64,000 bases of DNA from assembly GCF_900182555.1 (NCBI RefSeq), contig NZ_FXTH01000004.1, positions 248,001-312,000 on the forward strand, written 5' to 3'. How positions within the stretch are numbered: the first letter of the stretch is position 1; the number at the start of each line of letters is the position of its first letter. This stretch comes from Fodinibius sediminis. GTDB taxonomy: Bacteria; Bacteroidota; Rhodothermia; Balneolales; Balneolaceae. Positions 36,734 through 45,327 of this stretch are shown here, one piece after another. The notes beneath the pieces are model-generated. The model was not told where the DNA came from, ran no database searches, and was given only the letters and a program-made list of their open reading frames with translations. The translations under genes were made by a program, and so were the position numbers.

Positions 36734-38164
36734 CTAGGCTTCTGCCAAACGAGTTGTTCCCCCGCGCTTGAGTTCGATATCCATGCCCTTTTCATTGTTC
36801 TTCCAGGCCCCCGAGGTGAAATCCGGGACCTTCACTGAGTTGCCTTCATGGGCAACCGACCACTCACTCAGGGGGGCAATACAGCTCCATAGTGCCGCAT
36901 CGTAGACGTCCATATCCAGAGGGATGCCACTGCGCAGGCAGTCGATCAATCGCCAGGACATCATCATATCCACCCCGCCGTGTCCCCCGATTTCTTTTGT
37001 TATGGCTCCCATCTTCCTACTGATTTCAGGTCTGTATTGCTCTTCAAGCGCGTCGTATTCCTCCTGTGGCAGCCAACCCTCATGCCCCGTGGCAATGCGC
37101 GCCGGCAGCGGATAGTGGCGGGCGATGGCTCTTGTACCGCTAATCAGGTTGTAACGTACGTTTGGCCGCGGTGAGCTTATATCGTGTTGAAGCATAATGG
37201 TACGCCCCTTGTGGGTACGGATGATGCTGGTATTCATATTGCCGCGGAACTGCAGGCCAACAAAAGACTGGTAATAGTCGTCGCGGGCTGCCAGCTCCTC
37301 CATCTTGTCGGCCATGGTAAAATCATTGCTGGATACCGAAACCATGTAGTCCATCTGGTCACCATAGTTCAGGTCCATTACCTGGCAGATGGTGCCCAGC
37401 CCGTGTGTAGGATAGAGGTTGCCGTTGCGATTGATATTTTCTTTCAGCCGCCACGGGCGATAGCCAAACCAGTTGTGATTGTCCGGATTCCTGACCCACC
37501 GGGATTCGGTATTCGATACCCGGTCGTGGATATATGCGCCTTCCCCGTGAACGAGCTCACCGAAGAAACCACGGCGGGCCATGTTTATGGTAAGAATATT
37601 AAAATCCCCGTACGCTGAGTTGGCCAGCATCATGCAGTGCTTCCGGGTCTGCTCGGATGTTTTTACCAGCTCCCAGCATTCCTCGATGGTCTTGGCGGCC
37701 GGTACCTCCACCCCGGCATGTTTGCCCTGCTCCATGGCATAGATGGCCTGGGGAGCATGCCATTTCCAGGGCGTGGAAATAATCACCAGGTCGATATCAT
37801 CACGATCGCAGAGCTTCTTCCAGGCGTCCTCGCTGCCGTGGTACAGCTCCGGGTCATGATCGGAAAATTCCCGGATAGCCTTCCTGGCCGCCCGTGCCCG
37901 ATCCTCGTAGAGGTCACACAACGCAATGACCGACACACCTTCAATGCGGGCAAACCGCTCCACCGTCCCCGATCCCCGGCTTCCGATACCGATAAACCCG
38001 ACGCGGACCGTCTCCAATCTTGGGGCCGCATAGCCATGCATATTAAACTCTTGCGTATGCGCCTGCTGAAAAGGAGCGCCCCCGGACTTTCCTGGAGCCC
38101 CTGCCATGATTCCAGCCCCAGCCAATCCCGCTTTTTTAAGAAAATCCCTGCGATTTGATCCCAT
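36734..38164 (-). CDS. secreted GH109-like Gfo/Idh/MocA-fold protein 4
   Basis: 476 residues; Tat motif NRRDFLKKAGLAGAG. NMHGYAAPRLETVRVGFIGIGSRGSG leads into the Rossmann domain. Glu-Val-Pro (153-155) replaces Glu-Lys-Pro, and YPTH (Tyr251, His254) is the GH109-type pair. A small insertion around residues 218-238 (SNTESRWVRNPDNHNWFGY) is absent from copies 2 and 3 and could shape the substrate pocket. It lies 62 nt downstream of the amidohydrolase gene at 38227. Confidence 0.8.
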   Translation of the reverse strand: MGSNRRDFLKKAGLAGAGIMAGAPGKSGGAPFQQAHTQEFNMHGYAAPRLETVRVGFIGIGSRGSGTVERFARIEGVSVIALCDLYEDRARAARKAIREFSDHDPELYHGSEDAWKKLCDRDDIDLVIISTPWKWHAPQAIYAMEQGKHAGVEVPAAKTIEECWELVKTSEQTRKHCMMLANSAYGDFNILTINMARRGFFGELVHGEGAYIHDRVSNTESRWVRNPDNHNWFGYRPWRLKENINRNGNLYPTHGLGTICQVMDLNYGDQMDYMVSVSSNDFTMADKMEELAARDDYYQSFVGLQFRGNMNTSIIRTHKGRTIMLQHDISSPRPNVRYNLISGTRAIARHYPLPARIATGHEGWLPQEEYDALEEQYRPEISRKMGAITKEIGGHGGVDMMMSWRLIDCLRSGIPLDMDVYDAALWSCIAPLSEWSVAHEGNSVKVPDFTSGAWKNNEKGMDIELKRGGTTRLAEA

Positions 38165-38226
38165 GGTCTTGTTGTTTTTTTCTGTCCGATATTCTGAAAT
38201 ACCCAGCTGTCACGATTTGCAGTGCC

Positions 38227-39468
38227 CTATATGGTTTCCCAGTTCATAATGCGCTGCGCGTTTCCGCGGTACAGCGCCTCCAGGACGGAATCAGGCAAGT
38301 CAAGCCCGTAATAACGCCACCAGACCCGGCCCGTCATATGCTCATCGTCACTTTCCAGCAGGCGCCACCACGCCTGATACATCCCCTGGTCCATTCCCAT
38401 ATCAGTGCCAAATAGTACCCGGTCCTGGTAGTCGCTCATAAATTTCGCCGCGCCCCGCGGCTGCCGACCCACCTCGTAGTCGCGCGCCGAGATGTCCACA
38501 TAAAGGTTGTCATGCTCATCCAGCATCCCGGCCAGGCGGCCCAGGTCATTGCCCAGATTGGCCAGGTGGCAGGCAATGAAGGTGGTATTGGGGTGTTTCC
38601 TGAGGGTACTGGGCAGCAGGGGCAGCAGCTCCTCGTACGACAACCCCTCTCCCCCGTGCTGGTTGAACTGCTGAAAAATAGGAGTCCGCTCCTGGAACAC
38701 ATCCGGGGCCTCCCATGCCGAAGGATGATCGGCGATATGGATATTAACCGGCAAGTTCAGCTCACCGGCCCGTTTCCAGAATGCGTCCAACCGGTCATCA
38801 TCGGGATGAAGCCGATTTTCGGGGGACAGGTTCCGATCCCTCGTGATGCCAAATCCCTTGTCGGTAACCTCTCCAATTCCGCGGGCTCCCTGCTTGTAAC
38901 ACCGTTCCAGCTCTACAACCGCCCGGTCGGGGTAGTCCGACTGCTCGATGCCGCTGCTCTCCACCCCGCAGTACAGCTGAAAACGGTCCGGGTATAGTTC
39001 CAGGTACATCTGCACCAGATCGTCAAATTCATCTCCGGTAGCCCCCGTTAGCACAACCGACTGCTCTATGCCTACCTCATCCATTGTCGTTACCCAGTCC
39101 GCCAGCGCCTGTTCCGGATCGTCATGCCCGCCCTGCCCCGGATAGTGATGGATATGGGCATCAATAACCGGATAACGGGCCTTCGAAATCGTAGTCTTTT
39201 CCGCTACAACGGATGAGCGGGGGGCATAGTCCTTCAGGAGGACGTGATCCATGGGGCCCGGGCCGGAAGGAACGCCCGGCCCGCTCCAGTCGCCGTATTT
39301 AACTTGACGCCACCGGGGATCCTTCCGCCAGTCCTTTCCATTGGCTTGCGCGGCCGCACTGCCGTTGCTGTCTCCCGTCTGCGGTTTACACCCCAGGATG
39401 CCGCTTCCGGTCAGGGTGATGCCTGCCAGCCCCGCTTTTTTCAAAAAATCTCGCCTGTTCGTTTTCAT
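38227..39468 (-). CDS. secreted amidohydrolase (PF04909 type), paralogue 2
   Basis: 413 residues with a Tat motif NRRDFLKKAGLAG followed by ILGC (Cys27), so probably a Tat-exported lipoprotein. TIM-barrel hydrolase landmarks: VIDAHIHHYPG (His105, His107), NIHIADHP, FIACHLAN, and VLFGTDMG with the metal-ligand Asp. The C-terminus is YRGNAQRIMNW. Parallel in design to the lipoprotein at 24254-25423 but with a different export route. A lactonase or deacylase role on an oxidised sugar is possible; the substrate is unknown. Confidence 0.8.
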   Translation of the reverse strand: MKTNRRDFLKKAGLAGITLTGSGILGCKPQTGDSNGSAAAQANGKDWRKDPRWRQVKYGDWSGPGVPSGPGPMDHVLLKDYAPRSSVVAEKTTISKARYPVIDAHIHHYPGQGGHDDPEQALADWVTTMDEVGIEQSVVLTGATGDEFDDLVQMYLELYPDRFQLYCGVESSGIEQSDYPDRAVVELERCYKQGARGIGEVTDKGFGITRDRNLSPENRLHPDDDRLDAFWKRAGELNLPVNIHIADHPSAWEAPDVFQERTPIFQQFNQHGGEGLSYEELLPLLPSTLRKHPNTTFIACHLANLGNDLGRLAGMLDEHDNLYVDISARDYEVGRQPRGAAKFMSDYQDRVLFGTDMGMDQGMYQAWWRLLESDDEHMTGRVWWRYYGLDLPDSVLEALYRGNAQRIMNWETI

Positions 39469-39585
39469 AACCTTGATCTATTCATCGTTGAGCTTCCGGG
39501 TTAACAATCAGACTTTGCCTGGTATATTTTCATGCTCCATAGACTACTTCGTCCTCTTACCAAGGATGGAATCAGCCAATACTAA

Positions 39586-40497
39586 TCAGTTGAAGGTCGG
39601 AAATATTTCTTTAAGCTCCTCGGTTGATACCTGTCGCCCGTATTGTGAGAGTTCAAAGGATTCAGCATACTGAATATCCTTTCCCTGCTCTTCGCCATAT
39701 AATTCAATGAGCCGCTCACGGTACATATCTGCCTGGTTTTCAACCTGCCCCTTGAACTCGTCAATGCGCATTCTCATGCGTTTTTCCTCATCCTCGGGTA
39801 CTTCATCCCGCGTACCCCATGTCCAGGATTGTTTGTCAGAAAACTGGGAGGGCATCTGTTCAACCGCCTGCCATTTTTTTTCTGCCGCCTGATCAATGCC
39901 CACCACTAAATCGGGTTGGAAAGGATATGGTTTTTTGAACCGGTCATGATAATAAAGGATGACGGGATTGCGCGGAAGAGGTTCGGTATCAGGCGTAAAG
40001 TATTTGGCCTGTACCAGGATCGTAGCATCATCAACGAGTTCACCGCTGTAGCGATGATCCGGGTGATAATCATACCGGCGGTGGACCATCACCACGTCGG
40101 CCTGCCATTCGCGTATGAGGCGGGCCACTTTTTTCCTGTTCTCCAGGGAAGGCATCAGTTCCCCGTCATGAATATCCATCACTTCCGTGGTTATTCCCAG
40201 CACATCGGCGGCATTCTGTACCTCCTCCATTCGCCTGTGGGCCAATTCCCCGCCCGACATTCCGAAATGCCCAATATCACCATTGGTCATGGACACGCAT
40301 TTAAAGGCGTGTCCTCCTTCCGCCCATAAAGCGCCGACCCCTCCGGCACTCAGTTCACAATCATCGGGATGCGCGCCAAAGGCAATAATCCGTAATTTCT
40401 GGTTGTCATCTTCCGCAACTTGTCCCAGTGCTGGCTGCACCGTCAAACCACAAAGGATACCGAATACAAATAGCAACAGTGAATTAATTTTTTTCAT
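39586..40497 (-). CDS. secreted PIG-L-family N-deacetylase
   Basis: 303 residues from the ATG at 40497 (MKKINSLLLFVFG); signal peptide ending ALGQ. The zinc site is AHPDDCELSAGG, with the third ligand likely in YDYHPDHRY. PIG-L/LmbE enzymes remove acetyl groups from N-acetylhexosamines or their conjugates. With a signal peptide it would act in the periplasm, which fits a locus that then handles a free amino sugar. It is transcribed 49 nt after a DUF1080 gene. The substrate is inferred; GalNAc fits the cytoplasmic genes best. Confidence 0.87.
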   Translation of the reverse strand: MKKINSLLLFVFGILCGLTVQPALGQVAEDDNQKLRIIAFGAHPDDCELSAGGVGALWAEGGHAFKCVSMTNGDIGHFGMSGGELAHRRMEEVQNAADVLGITTEVMDIHDGELMPSLENRKKVARLIREWQADVVMVHRRYDYHPDHRYSGELVDDATILVQAKYFTPDTEPLPRNPVILYYHDRFKKPYPFQPDLVVGIDQAAEKKWQAVEQMPSQFSDKQSWTWGTRDEVPEDEEKRMRMRIDEFKGQVENQADMYRERLIELYGEEQGKDIQYAESFELSQYGRQVSTEELKEIFPTFN

Positions 40498-40546
40498 TGT
40501 ACCAAGGTTAGCATTAAGATTAACAGCGTTTCTTTTATATCCTCCA

Positions 40547-41263
40547 CTACCGGGATTCATCCAGTTCTTTTATATACACATTTCGAAACCAGAGTGGCGT
40601 GCCATGACTTTGCAATACGATGGGTCCCCTGCCGGGAGCGGGCTGCTTGTAATCCGCCCATAAATTATCCATAATCTCACCGTCAACCACGACCTGGTCA
40701 TTGAGCGTCACCCACACCGAATCCCCTATCATCCGCATGTGCATGGCGTTCCATTCCCCGACCGGCTTGTCGGCTGTAGTCAAAGGGGCAAGGCGCGGAT
40801 CGTTGTTATACAGGCCGCCGGAGCCCACTCCCTGATGGTGGGGGTCCCAAATCTGCACCTGCGGCATATTTCTCAAATAGATTCCGCTGTCCCCCTTGGG
40901 ACCAATTTTCCATTCCAGGGCCAATGCAAAGTCACCGTATTCCCTGCGAGTTTCAATATTCCCTACCCCTTCTGTACCGTCATAGAGAATCATCCCATCC
41001 TGGATGTACCAGTGTTCAAAAGTAGTACTGTCAACTTTGGCCTGAAGCTGCTGCTGCTCTTCTTCCGAAAGCCCGTCAATCTGTTCCTGGATCTTTCGCG
41101 GATCCTCGGAAATCTGTCCCTTCCACTGTGAGAGGTTTCCGCTATAGAGAGCTGTATAGCCTTCCTCCTGGTAATCGGTCTCGGTTTCTTCATCACCGGG
41201 AACTTCGGTTTGACCACAGCTTGCAATAAGGACCAGAAGTAAAATCAAGTACGGGTATCTCAT
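40547..41263 (-). CDS. DUF1080 lipoprotein, putative 3-keto-glycoside hydrolase 1
   Basis: 238 residues from the ATG at 41263 (another at 41272). Lipobox LIASC. DUF1080 / 3-keto-disaccharide hydrolase domain: GYTALYSGNLSQWKG, WYIQDGMILYDG, YGDFALALEWKIGPKGDSGIYLRNMPQVQIWDP and GPIVLQSHGTPLWFRNVYIKEL, all standard for the family. Such proteins cleave glycosides whose sugar has been oxidised at C3. An unusual Glu/Gln-rich insert (about residues 50-80, SEEEQQQLQAK) sits between the first strands. It lies 101 nt after the second DUF1080 gene. Confidence 0.88.
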   Translation of the reverse strand: MRYPYLILLLVLIASCGQTEVPGDEETETDYQEEGYTALYSGNLSQWKGQISEDPRKIQEQIDGLSEEEQQQLQAKVDSTTFEHWYIQDGMILYDGTEGVGNIETRREYGDFALALEWKIGPKGDSGIYLRNMPQVQIWDPHHQGVGSGGLYNNDPRLAPLTTADKPVGEWNAMHMRMIGDSVWVTLNDQVVVDGEIMDNLWADYKQPAPGRGPIVLQSHGTPLWFRNVYIKELDESR

Positions 41264-41364
41264 AGGTTCCATCACTATATGTAGTTAAGATTATTTCATG
41301 TCCTGAAGCTGCCCCAGCGGTTTCCAGGTGCATATCCAGCCCCGGGCTCTTCTGCATACATCAA

Positions 41365-42111
41365 TCAGTCAACCGGTGGGGCACTCTCAGCCGGGTCGAG
41401 GATGCCGCCGGGCAGTTCCATGATATCCATCCTGCGGAAATGAATTTCCGTTCCCTCGGACTCTGGACATATATATCCCCGCTTGCGCCTTTCGGAACGG
41501 ATTCCATTCACGAACTTTCCATTCACCGCCAGCTTCAGCGTGCCATCGATGCAAACGATCAGGTACCTGTTCCATTTTTCCGTATCCTTTACCCGGTTCT
41601 CCAGGGCATAGCTCCTGCCTCTGGCTATCTTTGAGGGATTGTCGGGAGTCGTCCCCTCCAGCCCCATGACCGGAAACAGGTGTCCATGCGCATACTCCTC
41701 AGCTCCGTCATTAATGTCTGCCCAGCGGGGATCCAGCATCTGTACTTCGATGCCCGTGGGAAACGGTTCATCCTCATAGGGCGTCCCGTTGGCCCAGACA
41801 AAAACCCCCGAATTTCCTCCGGGCTCCATATGCCGCCACTCGATATCCAGAATAAAATTTTCGTATTGTTTTTCCGTGCGCATCACGCCGATGGGCTGAC
41901 CCGTACATTTGAGGATCCCGTTTTCTACCCACCAGGTATCTTCCGAGGTATTCATATCCACAAACCCATCCAGGTTTCGACCGTTAAACAGTGGCGTAAA
42001 TGAGGGGGGCACACTCTCCGGGGAAGCGGAATCCAGCCGCTTCATCCCGGAGGGAGCCGCAACCATGGCCGTTCCCATCATCATTTGCCTGGCAAATGTT
42101 CTCCTGTCCAT
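41365..42111 (-). CDS. DUF1080 protein, putative 3-keto-glycoside hydrolase 2
   Basis: 248 residues; DRRTFARQMMMGTAMVAAPS looks like a Tat signal. SFTPLFNGRNLDGFVDM, WWVENGILKC, NFILDIEWRHMEPGGNSGVFVWA and IEVQMLD are the DUF1080 landmarks. A strong Shine-Dalgarno (AAGGAG) precedes the ATG. It is a different subtype from its neighbour (lysozyme-inhibitor-like beta-jelly roll in both, but little sequence shared), so the two may act on different linkages or on opposite sides of the bond. It follows the canonical oxidoreductase gene, a pairing typical of 3-keto pathways. Confidence 0.87.
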   Translation of the reverse strand: MDRRTFARQMMMGTAMVAAPSGMKRLDSASPESVPPSFTPLFNGRNLDGFVDMNTSEDTWWVENGILKCTGQPIGVMRTEKQYENFILDIEWRHMEPGGNSGVFVWANGTPYEDEPFPTGIEVQMLDPRWADINDGAEEYAHGHLFPVMGLEGTTPDNPSKIARGRSYALENRVKDTEKWNRYLIVCIDGTLKLAVNGKFVNGIRSERRKRGYICPESEGTEIHFRRMDIMELPGGILDPAESAPPVD

Positions 42112-42282
42112 ATTGCTCCTTCTTATCTATGTGTATCACTTCGCAGCTCAAAACCAATCCTGCTCCCCGGGGTTACCCCGGGAACTGCACCCGGCCGGCA
42201 GACGCTGCTGTCATCCCTTTTTCTTTTATCTATACTCAGCCGTTCTCAGCTGTAGCATCCCCATGGTTCTACAACTCTGCTA

Positions 42283-43647
42283 CTAAGCGTACCTTTCCGT
42301 CGGAGCCGGGGCCGTTCCAACCACCGGCGGTTTCTCGGCAATGCCGTCAACCGGACCGAATTCATAGGTTTCAGGGCCCAGCCGCACGTCCGAATTCAGC
42401 ACCTCCTCCCAGCTGATCTCCTGCCCGGTATACGCTGCCATACGTCCCATCATCGCAATTCGTGTTGACTTTATCTGCTCTTCCGAATCGTTGATATAGT
42501 TTCCAGAGCGTATGGCTGTAACCAGCTCCACATGCTCCTGTACGTAGGGTGGATGTACTTTCCAAGTAGGATCAGGATCGTTGTCATCCGGATGAGGATA
42601 TTCCCATATGAGCTCCCCGTCATGGTTATACAGTGATCCGCTCGCATCCGCATATCCCTTGGTGCCGGTGATGATCTGTTTGCGCCCGTTATCACAGCCA
42701 TTGATCTGACGGGTAGCGCAGTGCACTTTTTTCCCGTTCGGATATTCATAGACAATACTGAACTGGTCGAACTGGTCGCCTGATATTCTTTGCTGACGCC
42801 CACCATAGCCAATCGCCTTATCGGGATGATCGCCCACGTACCAGCTCATTACATCAAGTTCGTGAATAAACATTTCCACAATGTGATCGCCCGACAGCCA
42901 GCTGAAATTTCCCCAGTTGCGCAGCATGTATTCCATATCCGACCATTCCGGCTTGCGCTCTACCCACCAAAGGGCCCCGCCGTTGCGGATGATGTTGGCG
43001 CCCACGACTTCGCCAATGGCCCCGTTCTTAACGCGACGCTGGGTTTCCATATAATCCTTCTGATACCGGCGAACCGTGCCGCTGACCATGCACAGGTTCT
43101 TTTCCTTGGCCTTCTCGGTTGTTTCCATCATCATGCGCGCACCGACTGGATCTACCGCCACGGGCTTTTCCTGGAAAACATGCTTTCCAGCCTCAATAGC
43201 GGCCTTGACATGCATCGGCCGGAAATGAGGAGGAGTGGCAAAAAGAACAACATCCACATCCGAGTTGATCACTTTTTCATAGCTGTCAAACCCTACAAAA
43301 CAGTTCTCATCTGCAATCTCAATCCCCTTTGCCGCCTGCAGGCTCGACCGGCATTTGTCCAGCTGATCCTGGAAAGTATCTCCCAGGGCAACAATCTCCA
43401 GGTTGGGACCGGCGTCTAAAAAATTTGCTGCAGCACCGGTTCCCCGGCCACCACACCCCACCAGACCCGCTTTCAATACCTCACCGTCGGGGGCCTGCTC
43501 CCGCAACGATGTCATCGGCTCATTCTGAATTCTAACCGTATCAGCACTCGAGCAGCTTGCCAGCACCCCGGCACTTCCCACAGCCCCTATCGTGCCCAGT
43601 GCAACCGTAGATAAAAAATCCCTGCGACTTTGTTCTCCTTTACTCAT
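42283..43647 (-). CDS. secreted Gfo/Idh/MocA oxidoreductase with canonical EKP motif
   Basis: 454 residues; Tat motif SRRDFLSTVALG then VLASC (Cys32), so probably a Tat-exported lipoprotein. Rossmann loop GLVGCGGRGTGAAANF (61-76). It has Glu-Lys-Pro (160-162), in which the Lys is the catalytic residue of sugar dehydrogenases of this fold, and HIVEMFIHELDVMSWYVGDHP for the HxxD active site. It should oxidise or reduce a sugar hydroxyl with tightly bound NAD(H) in the periplasm. First enzyme gene after susC-susD, directly followed by two DUF1080 genes. Confidence 0.86.
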   Translation of the reverse strand: MSKGEQSRRDFLSTVALGTIGAVGSAGVLASCSSADTVRIQNEPMTSLREQAPDGEVLKAGLVGCGGRGTGAAANFLDAGPNLEIVALGDTFQDQLDKCRSSLQAAKGIEIADENCFVGFDSYEKVINSDVDVVLFATPPHFRPMHVKAAIEAGKHVFQEKPVAVDPVGARMMMETTEKAKEKNLCMVSGTVRRYQKDYMETQRRVKNGAIGEVVGANIIRNGGALWWVERKPEWSDMEYMLRNWGNFSWLSGDHIVEMFIHELDVMSWYVGDHPDKAIGYGGRQQRISGDQFDQFSIVYEYPNGKKVHCATRQINGCDNGRKQIITGTKGYADASGSLYNHDGELIWEYPHPDDNDPDPTWKVHPPYVQEHVELVTAIRSGNYINDSEEQIKSTRIAMMGRMAAYTGQEISWEEVLNSDVRLGPETYEFGPVDGIAEKPPVVGTAPAPTERYA

Positions 43648-43751
43648 AATACCCTATTTGATTTTATTATGTAATATTGTCTCCCCGCGAACAACCGTAA
43701 AAAGACGGTCTGCGGGGAGATAAATCCAAAACTAAATTCGTTTCTTCTTTC

Positions 43752-45302
43752 CTAGTATCCCGGGTTGTTTTCTGTTATGGCCGAGTTACTATTCATCTCA
43801 CTTTGAGGTATAGGCCAGAGCACATCTCTTTCCGGGTTAAAGGACCGATCAAAGCCGATATCATAGAGATACCACTCTCCGGCCTGTTCATCAAAGAAAT
43901 ACGTTCCCTGAGCCACGCCTTCTTTACGCTCGCCAATGCCCCAGCGGTTCATGTCGAACAGTCGAAGCCCCTCGAAGGCTAATTCAACACCCCGTTCTCT
44001 TCGCAGGATCTGTCTCAGTTCATCCTGGCTTTTGCCCCCGGTAATGGGAGGCATCTCAACCGATGGCCGCTGGCGTACCTCATTAATGGCATCGTAGACC
44101 GACTGATCAATTTCATTCAGTTCGATTTTTGCCTCGGCATACATCAGCAAGACATCGGCATAGCGGATATGAATCAGATTAATTGATCCGTTGGATGGGT
44201 TATCCCGGTCATTTTCCCAGTCTACCCATTTTTTCAGATTATAACCATGCTGGGTGGCCGCCTCACTAACCTGAACCCGGTCGGGCGTCGGGCTGTCTGG
44301 TCGGGAATTATAGGTCGAATTGCCAATAGGCTGTCCCGTATAATAGACCGTGTAATTCCAGCGGGGATCAATATTCTCATAGGGATCATCCGGGTTCCTG
44401 GGCCCCTTGAACTCCATCAGCTCATACAGTCCGTGCAGCGGTTCCACTACTGAGTTACCCCCGATAGAAGAAGCCGAATAGCTGAAAGCTCCATAGGTTT
44501 GTCCGTCGGGAGCGTACTGGCGGTCAAAAATAATCTCCGCTGAATTCTGTCCTTCGTACTGGAAAAGTCCCTGGTAATCAGGATAGAGCTCATAAATACC
44601 CAGGTCCATCACGGCTTTGGACGCATCACGGGCCATTGCCCACCGGCTGTTGCGCAATGCAATCCGTGCCTTCAGGGCAAGTGCGGCACCATGGGTGGCA
44701 CGGCCGATATTTTCTCCCTCGTAGCTGAGGGGCAACAGGTTGTTGTTGATGATATTATCCAGTTCTGAGATAACGAACTCCACAACCTGGTCTTTGGGCG
44801 TACGTCCCACATGCTCATTGATATCAATGGGTTCTTCGATAAGCGGTACTGCCCCCCAGAGACTGCTCAGCTGCGTGTAAAAGTACGCCCGGAGGAACCG
44901 TGCCTCCGCTTCCACCCGCGAGAGCACTTCGGGATCGCCCGTTTCCACCTTCCCGACATTGGCAATCACATCATTGGCTTTACGGACGCCCTGGTAATAG
45001 CGGTTCCAGATGGCTGTAATGGCATCATTGGAAGGCACGATATTTCCGGCCCCCACATCATGCAGGGTTCCCGGTCCTGAAGGCGCCCGGTAGCCGATAT
45101 CCGTCACTCCATCGAGCTGCTTGATCATGGTTCCGTCATCAAGTTCGCGATACACGGCATTGACAGCGGTAACCGCATCTTTTTCCCGTTCCCAGTAAAC
45201 TTCTTCTGCGACCGTACCCGTGGGCAGAATATCCAATCCACTGTCGCATCCGAGAATAAAGACGACTCCTAAAAACAGACTTATAATTTTACTCTTCTTC
45301 AT
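43752..45302 (-). CDS. SusD/RagB-family surface glycan-binding lipoprotein
   Basis: 516 residues from the ATG at 45302, which has GAGG 8-9 nt upstream. Lipobox VFILGC (Cys19). SusD hallmarks: AVNAVYRELDD, RVEAEARFLRAYFYTQLSSLWGAVPLIEE, and the C-terminal RRERGVELAFEGLRLFDMNRWGIGERK. It binds glycan at the cell surface and forms the lid of the adjacent SusC. Directly after susC (25 nt), as is standard for a PUL. Confidence 0.94.
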   Translation of the reverse strand: MKKSKIISLFLGVVFILGCDSGLDILPTGTVAEEVYWEREKDAVTAVNAVYRELDDGTMIKQLDGVTDIGYRAPSGPGTLHDVGAGNIVPSNDAITAIWNRYYQGVRKANDVIANVGKVETGDPEVLSRVEAEARFLRAYFYTQLSSLWGAVPLIEEPIDINEHVGRTPKDQVVEFVISELDNIINNNLLPLSYEGENIGRATHGAALALKARIALRNSRWAMARDASKAVMDLGIYELYPDYQGLFQYEGQNSAEIIFDRQYAPDGQTYGAFSYSASSIGGNSVVEPLHGLYELMEFKGPRNPDDPYENIDPRWNYTVYYTGQPIGNSTYNSRPDSPTPDRVQVSEAATQHGYNLKKWVDWENDRDNPSNGSINLIHIRYADVLLMYAEAKIELNEIDQSVYDAINEVRQRPSVEMPPITGGKSQDELRQILRRERGVELAFEGLRLFDMNRWGIGERKEGVAQGTYFFDEQAGEWYLYDIGFDRSFNPERDVLWPIPQSEMNSNSAITENNPGY

Positions 45303-45327
45303 AACAAAATCCTCATTTAATAAGTGT

